DNA from: Rotaria sordida
Taxonomy: Eukaryota; Rotifera; Eurotatoria; Philodinida; Philodinidae
Length of the DNA stretch: 64,000 nt
Reading direction: 5' to 3'
NCBI GenBank assembly: GCA_905250125.1
Contig: CAJNOL010001163.1
Span: 1-64,000, forward strand
Shown: positions 1 through 12,514 of the stretch, in pieces
Numbering within the stretch: position 1 is the first letter of the stretch
How the letters are laid out: each line of letters begins with the position of its first letter
Notes under the pieces: model-generated
Database searches by the model: none
Told to the model about the DNA's origin: nothing
Seen by the model: the letters and a program-made list of their open reading frames with translations, nothing else
Translations under genes and position numbers: made by a program

Positions 1-3000
1 TCCGAAAAAAAATCATTTATACCACCTAGCAAATCGCGACGATCCATCGCTCGATAAGCTATGTCACGAAAATCCTAAAAAAAAAACAATAAAATTTCAA
101 CAAAAAATTTTACTGAAAAAAGAAAATCTTTACTTACAGGAGTACTAAAAAGAGTACTGAGAGAACGACCAATTTCAAAATATTCTTCCATAGCTGGACC
201 AATAAGTAAAAAGATAAATTTAACTGGTAATGGAACTTCACTCATATTATCTTAAATGAAAAGACAAAAAAAAAGCACATCAAAATAGATATAAAAATTG
301 AAATAATCTTACCTATTAATTGACTTCGTGAAAGACGAACAAATGCCATAATAGGTCTTGTTAAATGACGCACACTACCAATAAGTACTTCAGCACATTC
401 AGCATCATTTGGTATACGTCGCATTACATCAGACTAAAAAAAAAATTAAATAATATTATCATAAAAGTTCAAATCTATAGAGTATTCAAATAAAATTAAG
501 ACTAATATATCGTAAAAGGATTATTTCTTTAATTAAGATGTTGTCGAATTATACTTATATATAAAAATTTATGAATGACTATTTTTAGATCCATTCACAG
601 GAAATATATATTGGTACGTCGTGTCTGATTGATGAAATTTTTTTCAAGACGAAAGATTCTATACTGAGTCGTAGATCTGGAAATTAATTAGTTTCAACAA
701 AACGTGAATCCGGATGTGAACTCATATCCTTCAGTTACTGTTGTTTCACTTTTATAGAATATTCATAAAGTTAATTTTATATTGACTATGTTTAATATCA
801 TCATGATCTGACAGATGAACGAATGAAATATTGCACGACTAATATATATTGTCCTTGACAAGAAAACAATTATAGATCTATATATCTGTACAAACTTCAC
901 AGTTAATTTTAATGTCAAATACGATATATATATATCAATAATCAATTTATCTACTCTAACAATCAATGTATAAGTACGAAAAGTATTCAGAAGTTCATCA
1001 TTTAGAAGATAATGTCTAAATTTTAAGGTATGTATTTCTTTCAAATTTTGCGTGATAATGAATAAAGAATTATTTATTACCGAAAAGTCGCTATTTAATA
1101 TGATTCCCATTCAGATATGACAAGTCGTACTCAACCATGGTTGATAATAGAAAAGAGAATAAGTCCAGTTATCACAAAATCTAAGTTAAACATGTCTTGT
1201 CTATTTTATTAACAATTTAAGAAAACCGACACTATTAACTTTTACTCGCATGTTAAGAAATTTTACCTTATGAAAAATATATAAATCTAACATGCGATTG
1301 GTTCTTATTATTTCACTTAATGTAAAATAAAAACTATCTTATATCTTCTATGTATATATATATATATATATATGGATTATATGAATAACTAAAATCTTAT
1401 TTATTATGATGAAAAATGGTTTTTTGTTTTTGCTTTAACATAAACATGAATTCTCAAAAGGGAAAACAAGCTTTTTGATTGATTATCTAATGTTTTCATT
1501 GATTACTTTGTATGGAATTGAATCCCGTGATTTTTTTGTTTGTACTTGTGACAGCCGTTGGGTGAAGAATGTTGGCCGTAATTGATTAACACTTTCTTTA
1601 CTACTGCTAATATTATTATTTTGTTCAGATGATGATTGTTTTGAACATAAATCACTGACAACAGATTCATCAATATTATCATACTACAAAAAACAAAAGA
1701 GAATAGATAATTAATTTATATTAGAATTGAAAATAAACGAACTTTAACAACAAGATTTTTTAAATTTTTATTTAAGTCTCCATTAGGTTTTAATTCTAAT
1801 AAACTTCTTCGTCTTGTACCATCATAATTAATTTGTTCACTTTTTCGAAAAGCTAAACTTGATCGTCGTGTATTTGTTTGAGGAAAATCAAAAATAGATG
1901 AACGACGTCGAAATGAAGAACGAGAGTCTGGATGTCTATAGAAATTAATTTCAATTATGAAAAAAAAACAAAAAACAAAGAAATTTATTTATTAAAATAA
2001 ATACCTATGATCACATGTTAAAATTCGTAGTAATTCATCTTTATGATCTTTATTCATTTGTCCCATAGCAATAGCATCATTAATAATACCATCATAAATT
2101 CCTTCTAATGTTTCTTCTTCAAGATCAAGTAAAACAATACCTAAAATAAAAAACAAAAGAATAATTTTCTTTCAATAAAACAAAATTTTAATTTTAAATC
2201 TACAAACCATATTGTAAACCACGACGTAATTCAAGTAAACTATGAAAATTTAAACAACCAATTCTTGGTGCTAAAAAAATTTAAAAAAAAACTATAACAA
2301 TAAAAATAAATACTTATAGTAATACAAACCTTGCCAACGTTGTATTTCAACATCAAAATCTTCTTCATATCGGATCCATCTATTCAAAATAAAAGATCTT
2401 TTTGTTTAAAACATTATATTTTCATTGTTTTACCTTGCACATTCATGCCAATAATATTCATTCTCTTCATCTAATCTTAATTCTTGTAATTCAATAAATA
2501 ATTCATTAGGTGTATGATCAATAGACTTAAAAACAGAAAAGTTTATTATTTGCTGATAATTATGAAAAAAAAAAAGATATGCATACTAATCGTCCTTTAT
2601 GTGCACGTTTATAACTGGCTCGATGATTAATTCCACGTCGTTTTCCACTACTATGTGAAATTGAAGTTGATGTTGGAGGAATACAAGGAGGTGATAAATT
2701 AGCTGGATTAGTTCTTGTTGATGAATTTTTATCGGACGATGTCGGAGATTCAGGACATGAAGATGAACTGATATAATCTTTAATAATAAAAAATAAAATA
2801 AAGAAATTTCATATTATATTTAATACTAGATTATATTCTTATACGTTTTAAACTTATGTTATCCATATTGATGGATGTAATCGGTCGATAGGAAGATTTT
2901 GTTTTGTTAACTTTAGATGGATGATGTACGACATGTTCTGATGATGTTCTATCTGTTTCATCATTTGTGACAACAATAAGTGGAGCAGTAGTTGTATTCT

Positions 3001-6000
3001 TATGTGCACCAATATTGTGATTGCTACAATCAATAATAAATATGACGATGGTGATGATGTTGATGACATGCAAACATCTTTCAGTTTTAGTGTGTCAGTA
3101 TGTGTTTGTGCATTAGAAAAAGCAGTTTGTAAGGAAGTGTCTTTCATTCTTCTTCTTTTCTGCTCGGGTTTTTTGTCGTCTAATTCGATCATATCCGTTC
3201 TGAAACCAACAGGGTGCGTGGATGAATCGGAAACTGGGAATGACACGTCGTTGTCGTTTATTAAAGCAAAATATGGATAGATAAGAAGAAAAAACGCGAA
3301 AAGAGCATAGGTACTAGGACTAAATTAGATTAATTATTTACGATTAGATGTCGAAATTAATTCTTCAGATAAGTAAGAATGGTCGAGTTGTTACTTTTTT
3401 CTTCTTTTTTTTTGTTTTGTTTTAGTTGAATCTTCTTCTTTTGACAGAAAGATAATAAGACAATTTAGAATAAGTAGAAATAAAAGTTTTTTTCTTTCTT
3501 TCGATCTATTGAACAACATAATACTAAATAATGATGTTAGTCAAGTATAAAACTATAAATATATTGATGATGATAGGGGAAAAATGACTTCTGTTTCTAT
3601 CGTTTCCTCCTTTAGGCTATATCTCCATTTGCGTATGCCTACGGATGGTCATGATTTAGCATGCAAATTAGAACAAAATTTATTATATTGATCAGTTCAG
3701 CTGTTCGGATTAGAGCAAAATCTATAGAGTCGCTATTTCAACTTGAAAATAAAGCTCAGAATAGAAAGAAAGAAAGAAAAAAGATATTCATGCATTGACA
3801 AGCACAACTACTTGCACTATTCTTCTCAATAAAATAGTTTTGACACACAACGAGTGGGTTGACGAACTTCAAAATCGATAAAGATTAATTAGACTATACA
3901 ATAAACAAATAGAATAATATAATTTTATATATCTTTTAAGAAAATTTTTTTTTTTCCTTTTATTAATAATGAAATAAGACGTGAGAAATTTCTGTATGTG
4001 CGTGTTCGTCTTATATTTTTATTTCCTTCAAGATTATAAAAAGAAATAATAAGGTTGACGGATGAAAGAAAGCATGAAGCGAAGAACAATAAATCTAAAT
4101 GATATGAAATAATTTCCGTGCACTAGACGAATATGATTATTACAGTCTTACATTTTCACTATTTGATTATTTCTTTATTACATAGAAAAAAGGAGAACAA
4201 CGTAACTATGAAACATGTATATTCTAAAGTATTGATGTCGATATAAAATTTCTTTGTCGCTTTCAAAACAATACTCATTATTAAGTATCAATTTAAAAAA
4301 AAAAAGTTGCTTATTCATGAAAAAAGAATATAATTAAAACTTGTAAAGAAAAAAAGAACTATTCATTTATACGGCCTTGTCACTTGTATTTAGATTGACA
4401 ATGACAATGCCACATTTTTATAATTCCTGTCAATATATTTATTAATATGAAAAACTATGCATCAAACGTTTCTTTTTCTTTTGTATTATGTATAAACATT
4501 TTCAAGTCAAATAAAAAAGAAATTAAATAAATGATTTTTATATTTTCAAATAAATAAATTAATTCACTTACTTATATGGATTATCTTCACTATATATTTG
4601 TGTTACTGTAGTTTTTCTTGATGTTATATCAATTTCTTGAGATACATCATCTATATGTTTAACATGTGGTTTATGTTGTAAACGATATGGACGGTCTAAA
4701 ATTCAATAGATTAAATTGATCGATTAGAACAAAGAAAGACAGAAAAAAAAAACTAATCAAGCCAGAGTATAATAACATACTAGTTCTCCAACAACTCATC
4801 AGTCATCTATGACGAACAGAAGTACATAACAGTATAATTGTATTTATTCAAACACTACTACGAATCCTAGTGGATATTATCGATGCCATCGTGAAAGTAT
4901 TTCCCAAGAGTATTTTGATAGTTTAATCAATATGCATAGATCTTGCTTAAAGATCGATGATATATCATAAGTTGTGTTTTTTTTTCCTATCTTCTCCTAC
5001 TATTTTTCTTTCGCTTCTGTTTTTTTTGTTTATAAGAACTTCTACAAATGATGATGTTCTTCATATCTATCTCTAGACTAATAATGATCCATCGTTCGTC
5101 ATGTAGGTGAAGGGCTTGACGATCATTTCTACTTGTCTAATGTGTTTGTCAGGCATGTCTATCATTTGACATACAAGATACCATTTCTGACTTTCCACTG
5201 ATGTATATAAAGAATTCTTCTTTGTGTATTGAATTTTTGTTATAAATGACAATGACAAGTATATGAATATAGGCAATATAATTTATAGAAAAGAAAACAT
5301 GTGCATGTCAGATTATTTGTTGAATTTAGATTTTTCTAAGAGGTTTAGCTTTATCAGACACTCTAATATTAGTAATAAATCTCATGAATAAAAAACGAAA
5401 GCTTTTTATTTATTAGAATTTATTCTCTTACCATCATAGTTAATACTTTGTCGAGGTGACTGCTTATCCGTTTGTCGACAATGACTGTTATTAATATTTT
5501 GATGTTGAACATCACTATTATTATCAGTCTCATTAATATTTTCTTCAATCGTTGATAAAGCTAAAATTATAGATGCTCCCATCGTTTCTCTACTAGTATT
5601 ATTTTGATCCATCAAAGACTGATTATACATGCTCGTATAAGCACAAGAATGAAAAAATGGGAAGATTTGTTGATTATACGTCTATAAATTAAGTGTCAAG
5701 TGCCAAACATTTAAATGGAAGAAGGGTAGCAATAATGTATCGATATAAGAGCAAACTTAACACACGGACAACTGTAGGTGACACACATAAAAAAGGTGTA
5801 AGTTTACTGAAACACATATTCACAGACATGACATCAACAAATTCTACCTGAAAGGATAAGATTGTCGTCATCGTCGTTGTCACTATCAATACTGAAACTG
5901 TTTTCAATTACTTCATGGTCGTATTCAGGAAATTTTTTGACACTTTTTGGATCATCATCATCATCGTTATGTCCAAAAACGAAGACACTTAATTTAGGAG

Positions 6001-6040
6001 GAATATGTCCACGATTGATATTTGTTGTTGATGATTGCAT
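1..6040 (-). CDS. SLC4-family bicarbonate transporter / anion exchanger, N-terminal cytoplasmic part (3' end outside window)
   Basis: SLC4 proteins move bicarbonate with sodium or in exchange for chloride across the plasma membrane. The exons in the window encode the cytoplasmic N-terminal domain. Read on the minus strand they include HTPNELFIELQEL (about 2435-2520), RWIRYEEDFDVEIQRWQG (2330-2385), GIVLLDLEEETLEGIYDGI (2010-2140), RPIMAFVRLSRSQL (310-430), VPLPVKFIFLLIGPAMEEYF (138-243) and DFRDIAYRAMDRRDLL (1-75). These match the conserved SLC4 order leading to the VPTRFLFILLGP-like block. A Ser/Arg-rich insert is encoded at 1507-1934. Introns are about 50-90 bp except 431-1506 and 3193-4574. 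The transmembrane domain must lie left of position 1. Three candidate first coding exons exist (starts near 6040, 5630 and 3192), so the true N-terminus is uncertain. Assignment to Na+/HCO3- cotransporter or exchanger cannot be made without the membrane part. Confidence 0.9.
1353..1373. repeat. (TA)n microsatellite
   Basis: About ten uninterrupted TA units inside the large SLC4 intron 431-1506, which otherwise shows no gene. Confidence 0.9.
3016..3192 (-). CDS. Candidate alternative first exon C of the SLC4 gene
   Basis: An ATG at 3192 opens MIELDDKKPEQKRRRMKDTS and continues to ...TLKLKDVC. A 44-bp GT-AG intron then joins in phase to the exon at about 2841-3015 (NHNIGAHKNTTTAPLIVV). The same downstream exon also fits the phase of the exon ending near 4575, so this would be a shorter isoform start. 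Support is open frame and splice phase only. Confidence 0.4.
5429..5690 (-). CDS. Candidate alternative upstream exon B of the SLC4 gene
   Basis: Open from an acceptor-like TTTATAG near 5691 through an ATG at 5630 (MYNQSLMDQNNTSRETMGAS) to a GATG|GTAAGAG donor in phase 1. It therefore joins the exon at 4575-4697 in frame, as exon A also does. The sequence is hydrophilic and Asn/Ser/Asp-rich, like variable N-termini of SLC4 transporters. It may be a separate promoter/first exon or an internal cassette. Confidence 0.4.
5848..6040 (-). CDS. Candidate first coding exon A of the SLC4 gene
   Basis: Starts at an ATG (6040) with the peptide MQSSTTNINRGHIPPKLSVF, followed by an acidic Asp/Ser run. 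It ends at TTTCAG|GTAG in phase 1. That phase fits the acceptor of the exon at about 4575-4697 (DRPYRLQHKPHVKHI), giving an in-frame join. Whether it is used is inferred from phase only. Confidence 0.5.
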
Positions 6041-6951
6041 ATTCTTTTTTCTTTATTTAAATATGATTAATCGTTTGTAAATAAATATGAAAAATTAAAT
6101 GCTAAATTTAATTGTTATATTCAAAAAAGTGCATTTTCTTACATAATAAAAAACTAAAAAGAAGAAGAAAAAGAACAGAAAACAATAAAATGACATCGGC
6201 GAATCTTATTTTTGCTTGTGTTCTATTAATGACTTAATGTTAGATGTAGAATGCAGACGACTTTTTTTTTAAATAAAATGAATAGCAGAGAATATGCTGC
6301 CAATGAGAAAAAGCATGACAACAAAAAAAAAAAAAGAAGAAGAAACGGATCACGACAAAGATGGTAATTAGCAGACATAAAAAAAAAAATAAAATGATTA
6401 AAATAAAAATGCTACAAGCTACAAAAATAACTTGTCGAAATAAAATGTGCGAGTACTGAATTAACACGCATGTCTCACGAGAATAAATCATACAAGCATA
6501 TCGATACAGTTTCTTCTGTAGTTTGTTGACATTTAATAAATTTACAACAATCAACTTCCTAAGAAAATACTTTATGTTGTCCTTTCTTTTTTCTATTTTA
6601 ATTAGTTCTTATTTTGTGAAACTAAATATTTTTATTACTTAAGAACTTTGAATAGCTAATATAAAACAAGGAAGCAAGAAGAAAAAAAACAAAAGAGAAT
6701 GTAATTTCCTGTTCGATTTTGTCTTAAGTTTTATATTAAACAATGATAAAGAAAACAAAAATGACGATATTCTACTATCTTAGATGTGCATATCAATCTA
6801 TTGGCAAACTTAAATAAGAAGTTTATTTATATGACATGAACTTTTATTTTCTTTATTTTTAGAACATCATAAAATATATTTCTTTTCTTTTATTAAGTTT
6901 ATTTTATATTTTTGTTCTCTTCAATACAAATAAACATTTTCTTGTTTATTT
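6041..6951. other. Intergenic stretch, no gene recognised
   Basis: AT-rich DNA between the SLC4 5' end and the small peptide gene. It should hold the SLC4 promoter/5' UTR and the peptide gene's 3' UTR. Poly-A/T runs only; no credible reading frame. Confidence 0.6.
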
Positions 6952-7191
6952 TTAAAAGTCTATTAAACGTTTACGAGGACGATCATTGTATGGTAATAAG
7001 AATTCATTTGCATCATTTATATTTGATGGTATTTGATGATTATGCTTGTTTGACAATGGGTGAAATTGTAAAATTTTAAAACCATGTTGATAATCAACAA
7101 TTGGTCGATGTAACGATGCTGCTGGATGACCATAGACATGTCCAATTGATATAACGAGAAGTACGACAAGAGTAACTGTAAAGATATTCAT
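6952..7191 (-). CDS. Small secreted protein, possible peptide-hormone/neuropeptide precursor
   Basis: A 79-residue intronless frame. Residues 1-21 (MNIFTVTLVVLLVISIGHVYG) look like a signal peptide with a hydrophobic core and a likely cleavage after Gly or Tyr-Gly. The mature part is about 57 residues, His/Asn/Pro-rich, with no cysteine. It ends in PRKRLIDF, where RKR is a tribasic site of the kind cut by prohormone convertases, leaving a short LIDF tail. A TATA box lies about 70 bp upstream of the ATG. No family is recognised. A short secreted antimicrobial or structural peptide is an alternative. The protein call is fairly safe; the signalling role is only an inference. Confidence 0.6.
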   Translation of the reverse strand: MNIFTVTLVVLLVISIGHVYGHPAASLHRPIVDYQHGFKILQFHPLSNKHNHQIPSNINDANEFLLPYNDRPRKRLIDF

Positions 7192-7257
7192 GATGTATGT
7201 ATATGTTGAGAAGATGAAAAGGTTTGTGAAATAAAAAAATGACTATGCGTTTGGAGT

Positions 7258-7264
7258 TTTTATA
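7258..7264 (-). promoter_or_regulatory. TATA box of the small secreted protein gene
   Basis: TATAAAA on the minus strand, 67 bp upstream of the ATG at 7191, leaving room for a start site about 30 bp downstream and a 35-40 nt leader. Most other genes here lack such a clear box. Confidence 0.55.
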
Positions 7265-7265
7265 A

Positions 7266-8089
7266 ACGATTATTAACGGTTTTTTTGATTTAGTGTGATA
7301 TTTAAGTACGATTAAATATGCTCATATTACATATAAATTAAATTAGACTTCGTTTAGCCAATTGACTTATTTAGTTTTTGTTATTTTCAAACTTCTTTTC
7401 GTTAAAGTGTTTTTTGAATGCTAAAAACTAAAAACATCCTTTCTTTTTGTTTTTAAATATAATTTTATCAATTAAAATTTAAAAAAAATCTTACCTGAAT
7501 AATAGAACATGATAAATTACATTCGTAAGATGCAAAAAATAAAACCAATCATACTTAACTTACATAAACATGCTCTAGTAATTTTTGACAAAGAATAACT
7601 AAATTGAACTATCAACACGCCTACCAAACCTAGGATCATCTTTATATTCCATGCATACGATATAACATATACTAGTTAATTTGCATGACTAAGTAAATGC
7701 ATTTCTCTTTTTACAGTAGTGCCACAATTAGTTAGATCCTTTTTTATTATTATTTTAAACGTATTCATACTCTTAAATTTCAGAAACGTTTTTGTTTCTA
7801 TGATCTATTTATTTTTGCAATTCTAAACTATTAAAAATTCATTCTATTCAACCATGAATAATCATTTAAAATTGAATTAAAAAAAAACAAAACAAATAAT
7901 TCTCTAATTTAAATGATAAATTAATAAGAATTATCATTTTAAGATATATTTATTTTATTTTTGATTGACAAAAAAAAGTAAGCACGCTTGATTTTTATGA
8001 ACAAAAAGAGTAATTCACATAGTGGAACGCAATATAAGAAGCAAAAAATAAAATAAAATAAGAGGACGAAAAAAAAAAATCTGACATAT
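7266..8089. other. Intergenic stretch, no gene recognised
   Basis: AT-rich, with poly-A/T tracts. It lies between the divergent end of the peptide gene promoter and the 3' end of the palmitoyltransferase gene. Nothing coding or structured seen. Confidence 0.6.
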
Positions 8090-11000
8090 TAAACATAATC
8101 ACGCGGTGGATAACTATTTTGTTTTCGTTCGGAATATGGATGTGTCATTGTTGTATACACTCGCTAGAACAACAACAAAAAATATATAAATTTTTGTTTT
8201 ATATTTTAATTAATTCAAAAAAAAAAAATGAATATATTACATTATTATTCGTACGACGGTTTTCTTCATGTTGATATCTTATCAAGTCTTGAGCATTATT
8301 AGTATTCATCATGGCATTTCTTGTCATATTAATATGATCATCTGGTTTAACTATAGCTCTTAAATTAAGAAAACTTGGTGGTAATGGTCCACATAATATT
8401 GAAAAATAATTTAAACATGAATGTCCTTTTGAATAAGGATTTTTCATAGTCATGCCAGGTCGAGATGCATTCCATGTATTTTTAATCTTTTTGAACAAAA
8501 AGAACAAATATAAATTTCTTTTTTTTATTTATTTAACACTTACATCTTCATTTGTTGTTATACTACGACAAATTAAATATGTATGATATCCCCAAAGACC
8601 AACAATGGACCAAATGGAAAAAAAACAAATTATTGCTTCAACTACTGTTGCTGGTGTATCTCGAATTGCATCAATAAATGATGGTTTTTCTTGAGCTCCT
8701 ATTTACAGAAAAGAAAAGAAAACATCAAAAATATTTCCTCTTCCCCTGTAAAATCCCTCAGGTCCAAAATGTTCGAATCCGAACCTAGGTCGAATCGTAC
8801 TTTGATAATCACAATGATATTATCTAATTGAAATAGAATAATCACTCAGAAAATACGCGATATTTTTTTTTCCGATTTATTTTTGCGTTCGATGATTGTC
8901 GCATTCTGCATATTTTTCAGATGATTAGAGCCTATCGACTTCAAAATTTTTGTACTCGAATTCAATATGATTTATTTCCCAATGACTACGATATCATTAG
9001 TATATGACTTTGTTGTTTTTTTTTGTATCAATTTATTAATTAATAAAGTATTCCGGAAGATTACTTCTTCTTGTTCTTTGAAGCGAATGATAAATCTTTT
9101 GATTGTTATATGTAGACTTAATAACTTCTTTTCAAGTTTTATCTTTTGTATTTTTAAAAGAGATTTAAAAAAAAAACAAAAAAAGCATTAATGGTTGTCT
9201 GTCGGAATCAGCATGAAACCATATATCAAAAAAAAAAAAAAAAAAAAATAAGAAAAATATGAAATAAGTCAAATTACAACGGAATATAGAGAATAATGAA
9301 TGTGAAAATATATTACTTATTCTTTGGTGTCTGGTCTCGATGTCTTATAGATAATTGAAGAATACCGTGAGTTAATTAGAACTTGATTATGATATTATTA
9401 TTTATATTTTAAAAACATGCAAAGATCTATTTTTTAATGTGATTATATTAATTCTTTTGCAATATACATGTCACAGTTTTGATGGATAAATATAATTCCA
9501 ATTAACTATAAATCAACCAATAGAAAACAAAAAAAAATAAAAAAATTAGGTTATTCTTGTGAATATTTTTCTATATGTTACATTGAGTTAATTAAAAACT
9601 TCTATATTGAGTTAACAAGTGGAAAAATCATAGAAGCATTCATTTTAAAATTAGTTTTATATGAAAATTTTTTCTAAATAATTTGAAATCAAATCTAGCG
9701 ATATAAATGATTACTATTGTATATATCTATCATAAACATTAAATTACATTGAAAAACAAAATGTTAATAATTGACAAAAAAGCTAATTGAATAAGTTTAG
9801 TTTATAATTACAAAAAATAAATATTTTCATTATTAAAATATTCAGTTTTAATATAGAGTTATTAATAGTATTTTATTAATTATCTACGAATATTAAAAAT
9901 TTTTTAAGAAGATTACAAGCAAATTGAATTAAGCGTGTTAATTATAATATGTCTACTATCGTTATAGAAATTTCCATTATAATCAACAAGAGTATTCTTA
10001 TTTTCAAATACTGTAAAAGAAAAAAATCAAAATCATTGATCTATACTTCATAGAAAAATTTATATGAATTCTACAAATTAATGTTTTTTAATAATGTCTC
10101 TACTATTCAATATACAACTATTTCTAATCGATAAATACCTGATATTTTGATAGAATAGATTGTTCTAAAAATATTTGTACAATCAAATAATTGAAATAAA
10201 AGCTCAGGAAATTCATTTTATTCTTATTCGATTGTTTTCCCAACTATATAAACAATTAATATTATTGTATTTTCAAATGTTAATATATGAATTGAATAAG
10301 ATTTACTTTTGTCTAAGTTTATTCTTCTAAAATTACTCAATAAATTCTCTTTATTAATTATAGACAAAATATAAAATGAATATCTATTCTAAAAACAAAA
10401 CAAAATTTTTCAATTTTCATGCTATCAAATAAAAATAATATAATCCTTAGAAAAAAAAAGAAACCATGGAATAAATCCTTGACATATTGATATAATAAAA
10501 AAATCATTAATCTTTCTAATACTTACGTAAAACAACATGTGTTATATTAAAAGCAAATATGTATGCACATAAAATTGATAATGAAAATAAGAATAAATAA
10601 AAATATCTGTAATTTCGTAAGCCAACACAATTTCCAACCCACGGACTATTATACAAAAAAAAAAAAACAAAAAAAAAATTATATTTCAAATAAATCAAAA
10701 CATACCAATGATGATCGAAATTTGCTAAAGAAAAAAACAAAGCGCATTTCTTTCATTTTTCTTAATAAAAAAAAAAAAAAACTTATGTATCAAGAACTAT
10801 TTATTTTATTATCTTTGTTAATATCAAATATTCAAATAAATTATTCATGTTCTGTTACTCAATCTTATTGTTTATTAAATATAAATCGAACAACTCAGGT
10901 ACATTTTTCAAATCTTACTTAATATAAAATAAAATAAGAATATTAAAGATAATGAAGAATAAATGAAATTTATTTTTCGACTTCAAATCTTTTGTTTTTT

Positions 11001-12202
11001 TCTTTGTATGTTTAGACTAAAGCAATTGATGAATGTTATAAAATAAATAATCATTTCGAACTTCTATCATTAACAAATTTAACACGATTTGATTTAATTT
11101 TTTCTTTATTAAATAATTATACTTATCAACAAATATGGATTGATTATAATAAAACATCTTTAAAAAATTTTTATCAATGTCAACAATTTAATTCGAATGA
11201 AAAACAATGTTGGATATTATACTATAATAATAATTTAGAAAAAAAATTCTGTTTAATACAAAATCATTGTCAAGAAAAACATATTGTTTTATGTCAAAAT
11301 AAATTAGTTATTCATAAATCAAAAAAAGAAAATCATTCTCTTTTATTTATTATTCTTTCAATAATACTCATTATTATTGTATGTATTTTAATTATTTATT
11401 ATTATAAATATCGACATATAGAAAAACAACGAAAACAATTAATGAAAAATTATTTTCTTTCTATGCAAAATTTAAATTCATTTTAAAATATAACTTACCA
11501 ATACATGCATCACATAATGAACAATGTGATACGCGTGGTGGTCGAAAAATTTTACATGTTGAACAAAATTTTAACTGAATCACATGTCCACTACTCATTT
11601 GAACTTCGATTGTACGACCTGGTAATGCAACACTTTGTGGACTATTTGAAACATCTGTTGCACAGAAGAAATACATAAATAGTTATTTTGTTTAATTTTT
11701 TGTTAGTATCAAAAAAAAAAAGTTTCTAACTTGATCGTTCAAGGTAGAGTATTTCATCCGATGTTCCTCGTGGAAGTATACCAGGATCTGAACAGGCCGT
11801 ACGAAAAATAAAACAAATAACAGTTAGAAATATAATAGCAGCAAAAACTGGTATAGCTGGATGGAGTCGATTGGCTAGATAGGGACAACTAAAATAGATA
11901 AGGAGATGATTGATGTAAACATTCCTATGTTGAAAACTCTATCAGCGAAGTCTCGTAATAAGAAGTCGAAAATTGTTTTTTTTCTTTTATTAATTCTTAC
12001 TCGAATGCGAAGAATAATCCTGATGTAACAATAATCAAGACAAGAGCAAGAATGAATACTCCAATATTACGACCAGTTAAACAGCGTCCATCGCAATAAA
12101 AACGATTTTTGCTTTCAATAATCTATTAAATTTAAAAGTAAAAAAAACAAAAAAGCTATACGAAAAACAAAACAAAAACACAAACCTCCCACTTTCTAAC
12201 CA
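8090..12202 (-). CDS. ZDHHC9/14/18: DHHC palmitoyltransferase, ZDHHC9/14/18 type
   Basis: Transfers palmitate to cysteines of substrate proteins in Golgi/plasma membranes. Exons read in order: MVRKWE (12202), [18 protein letters not shown] with the first membrane segment (about 12000-12125), [17 protein letters not shown] with the second segment and [10 protein letters not shown] (11740-11890), then the cysteine-rich domain [20 protein letters not shown] (11499-11655). Next come ANFDHH (10700-10721) and [19 protein letters not shown] with membrane segment 3 (10520-10650). [19 protein letters not shown] and [10 protein letters not shown] (8545-8712) carry segment 4, and [20 protein letters not shown] follows (8250-8490). 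The catalytic Cys codon of DHHC is split by an intron (TG|T), and restored in frame. Introns of 1.8 kb (8713-10515) and 0.78 kb (10722-11498) stand out; the second hosts a gene on the other strand. The start is 312 bp from the divergent NSMCE2 start. Confidence 0.93.
10785..11486 (+). CDS. C-type-lectin-like single-pass membrane protein, nested in a palmitoyltransferase intron
   Basis: Two exons, 10785-10898 and 11016-11486, join in phase 0 to give 194 residues. Residues 1-20 form a signal peptide ([20 protein letters not shown]). The ectodomain has the cysteine/tryptophan layout of a degenerate C-type lectin fold: Cys-Tyr after AIDE, an IWIDYN block, then [17 protein letters not shown] and [10 protein letters not shown] at the end. 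A strong transmembrane helix ([20 protein letters not shown]) and a short basic tail follow. No calcium-binding EPN/WND motif is seen, so carbohydrate binding is doubtful. The gene lies wholly inside the 783-bp intron between the cysteine-rich and DHHC exons of the minus-strand palmitoyltransferase, and its stop is only 12 bp from that intron's donor. The fold is inferred from pattern, not alignment. Confidence 0.65.
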
Positions 12203-12514
12203 TAATATATTATGAACGATAAAAACTCATCATAGTCGATAGAGAAAAATAATAATCCCCACACTGATGGATGTTAAATAATTGTCGATGACGACGAAAC
12301 AATAAGGACGATATAAGCCAAGATCAAATAGAAAACGTCATCAAAAAATATATTGAATATCACGAATGACGCTACTATCGATAGAAATTCATCTCGACAA
12401 GTAGCGTTTATTAATAACGACCTCTTCTTTCTTATTCATGATTAGTTGTTCATTTACAGCAGGAAGAGCAACTACTAAGTACTTCCTTTTCATTTTCAAA
12501 CAATTTTGAACATA

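Noticed and set aside
8765..8785. GTTCGAATCC, like a tRNA B box.
   Set aside because: No A box or foldable cloverleaf upstream; no tRNA gene supported.
10516..10740. A single minus-strand frame spanning the DHHC exon and neighbouring AT-rich DNA.
   Set aside because: The continuous frame reads through an intron; the spliced version restores the DHHC-CPW sequence and is correct.
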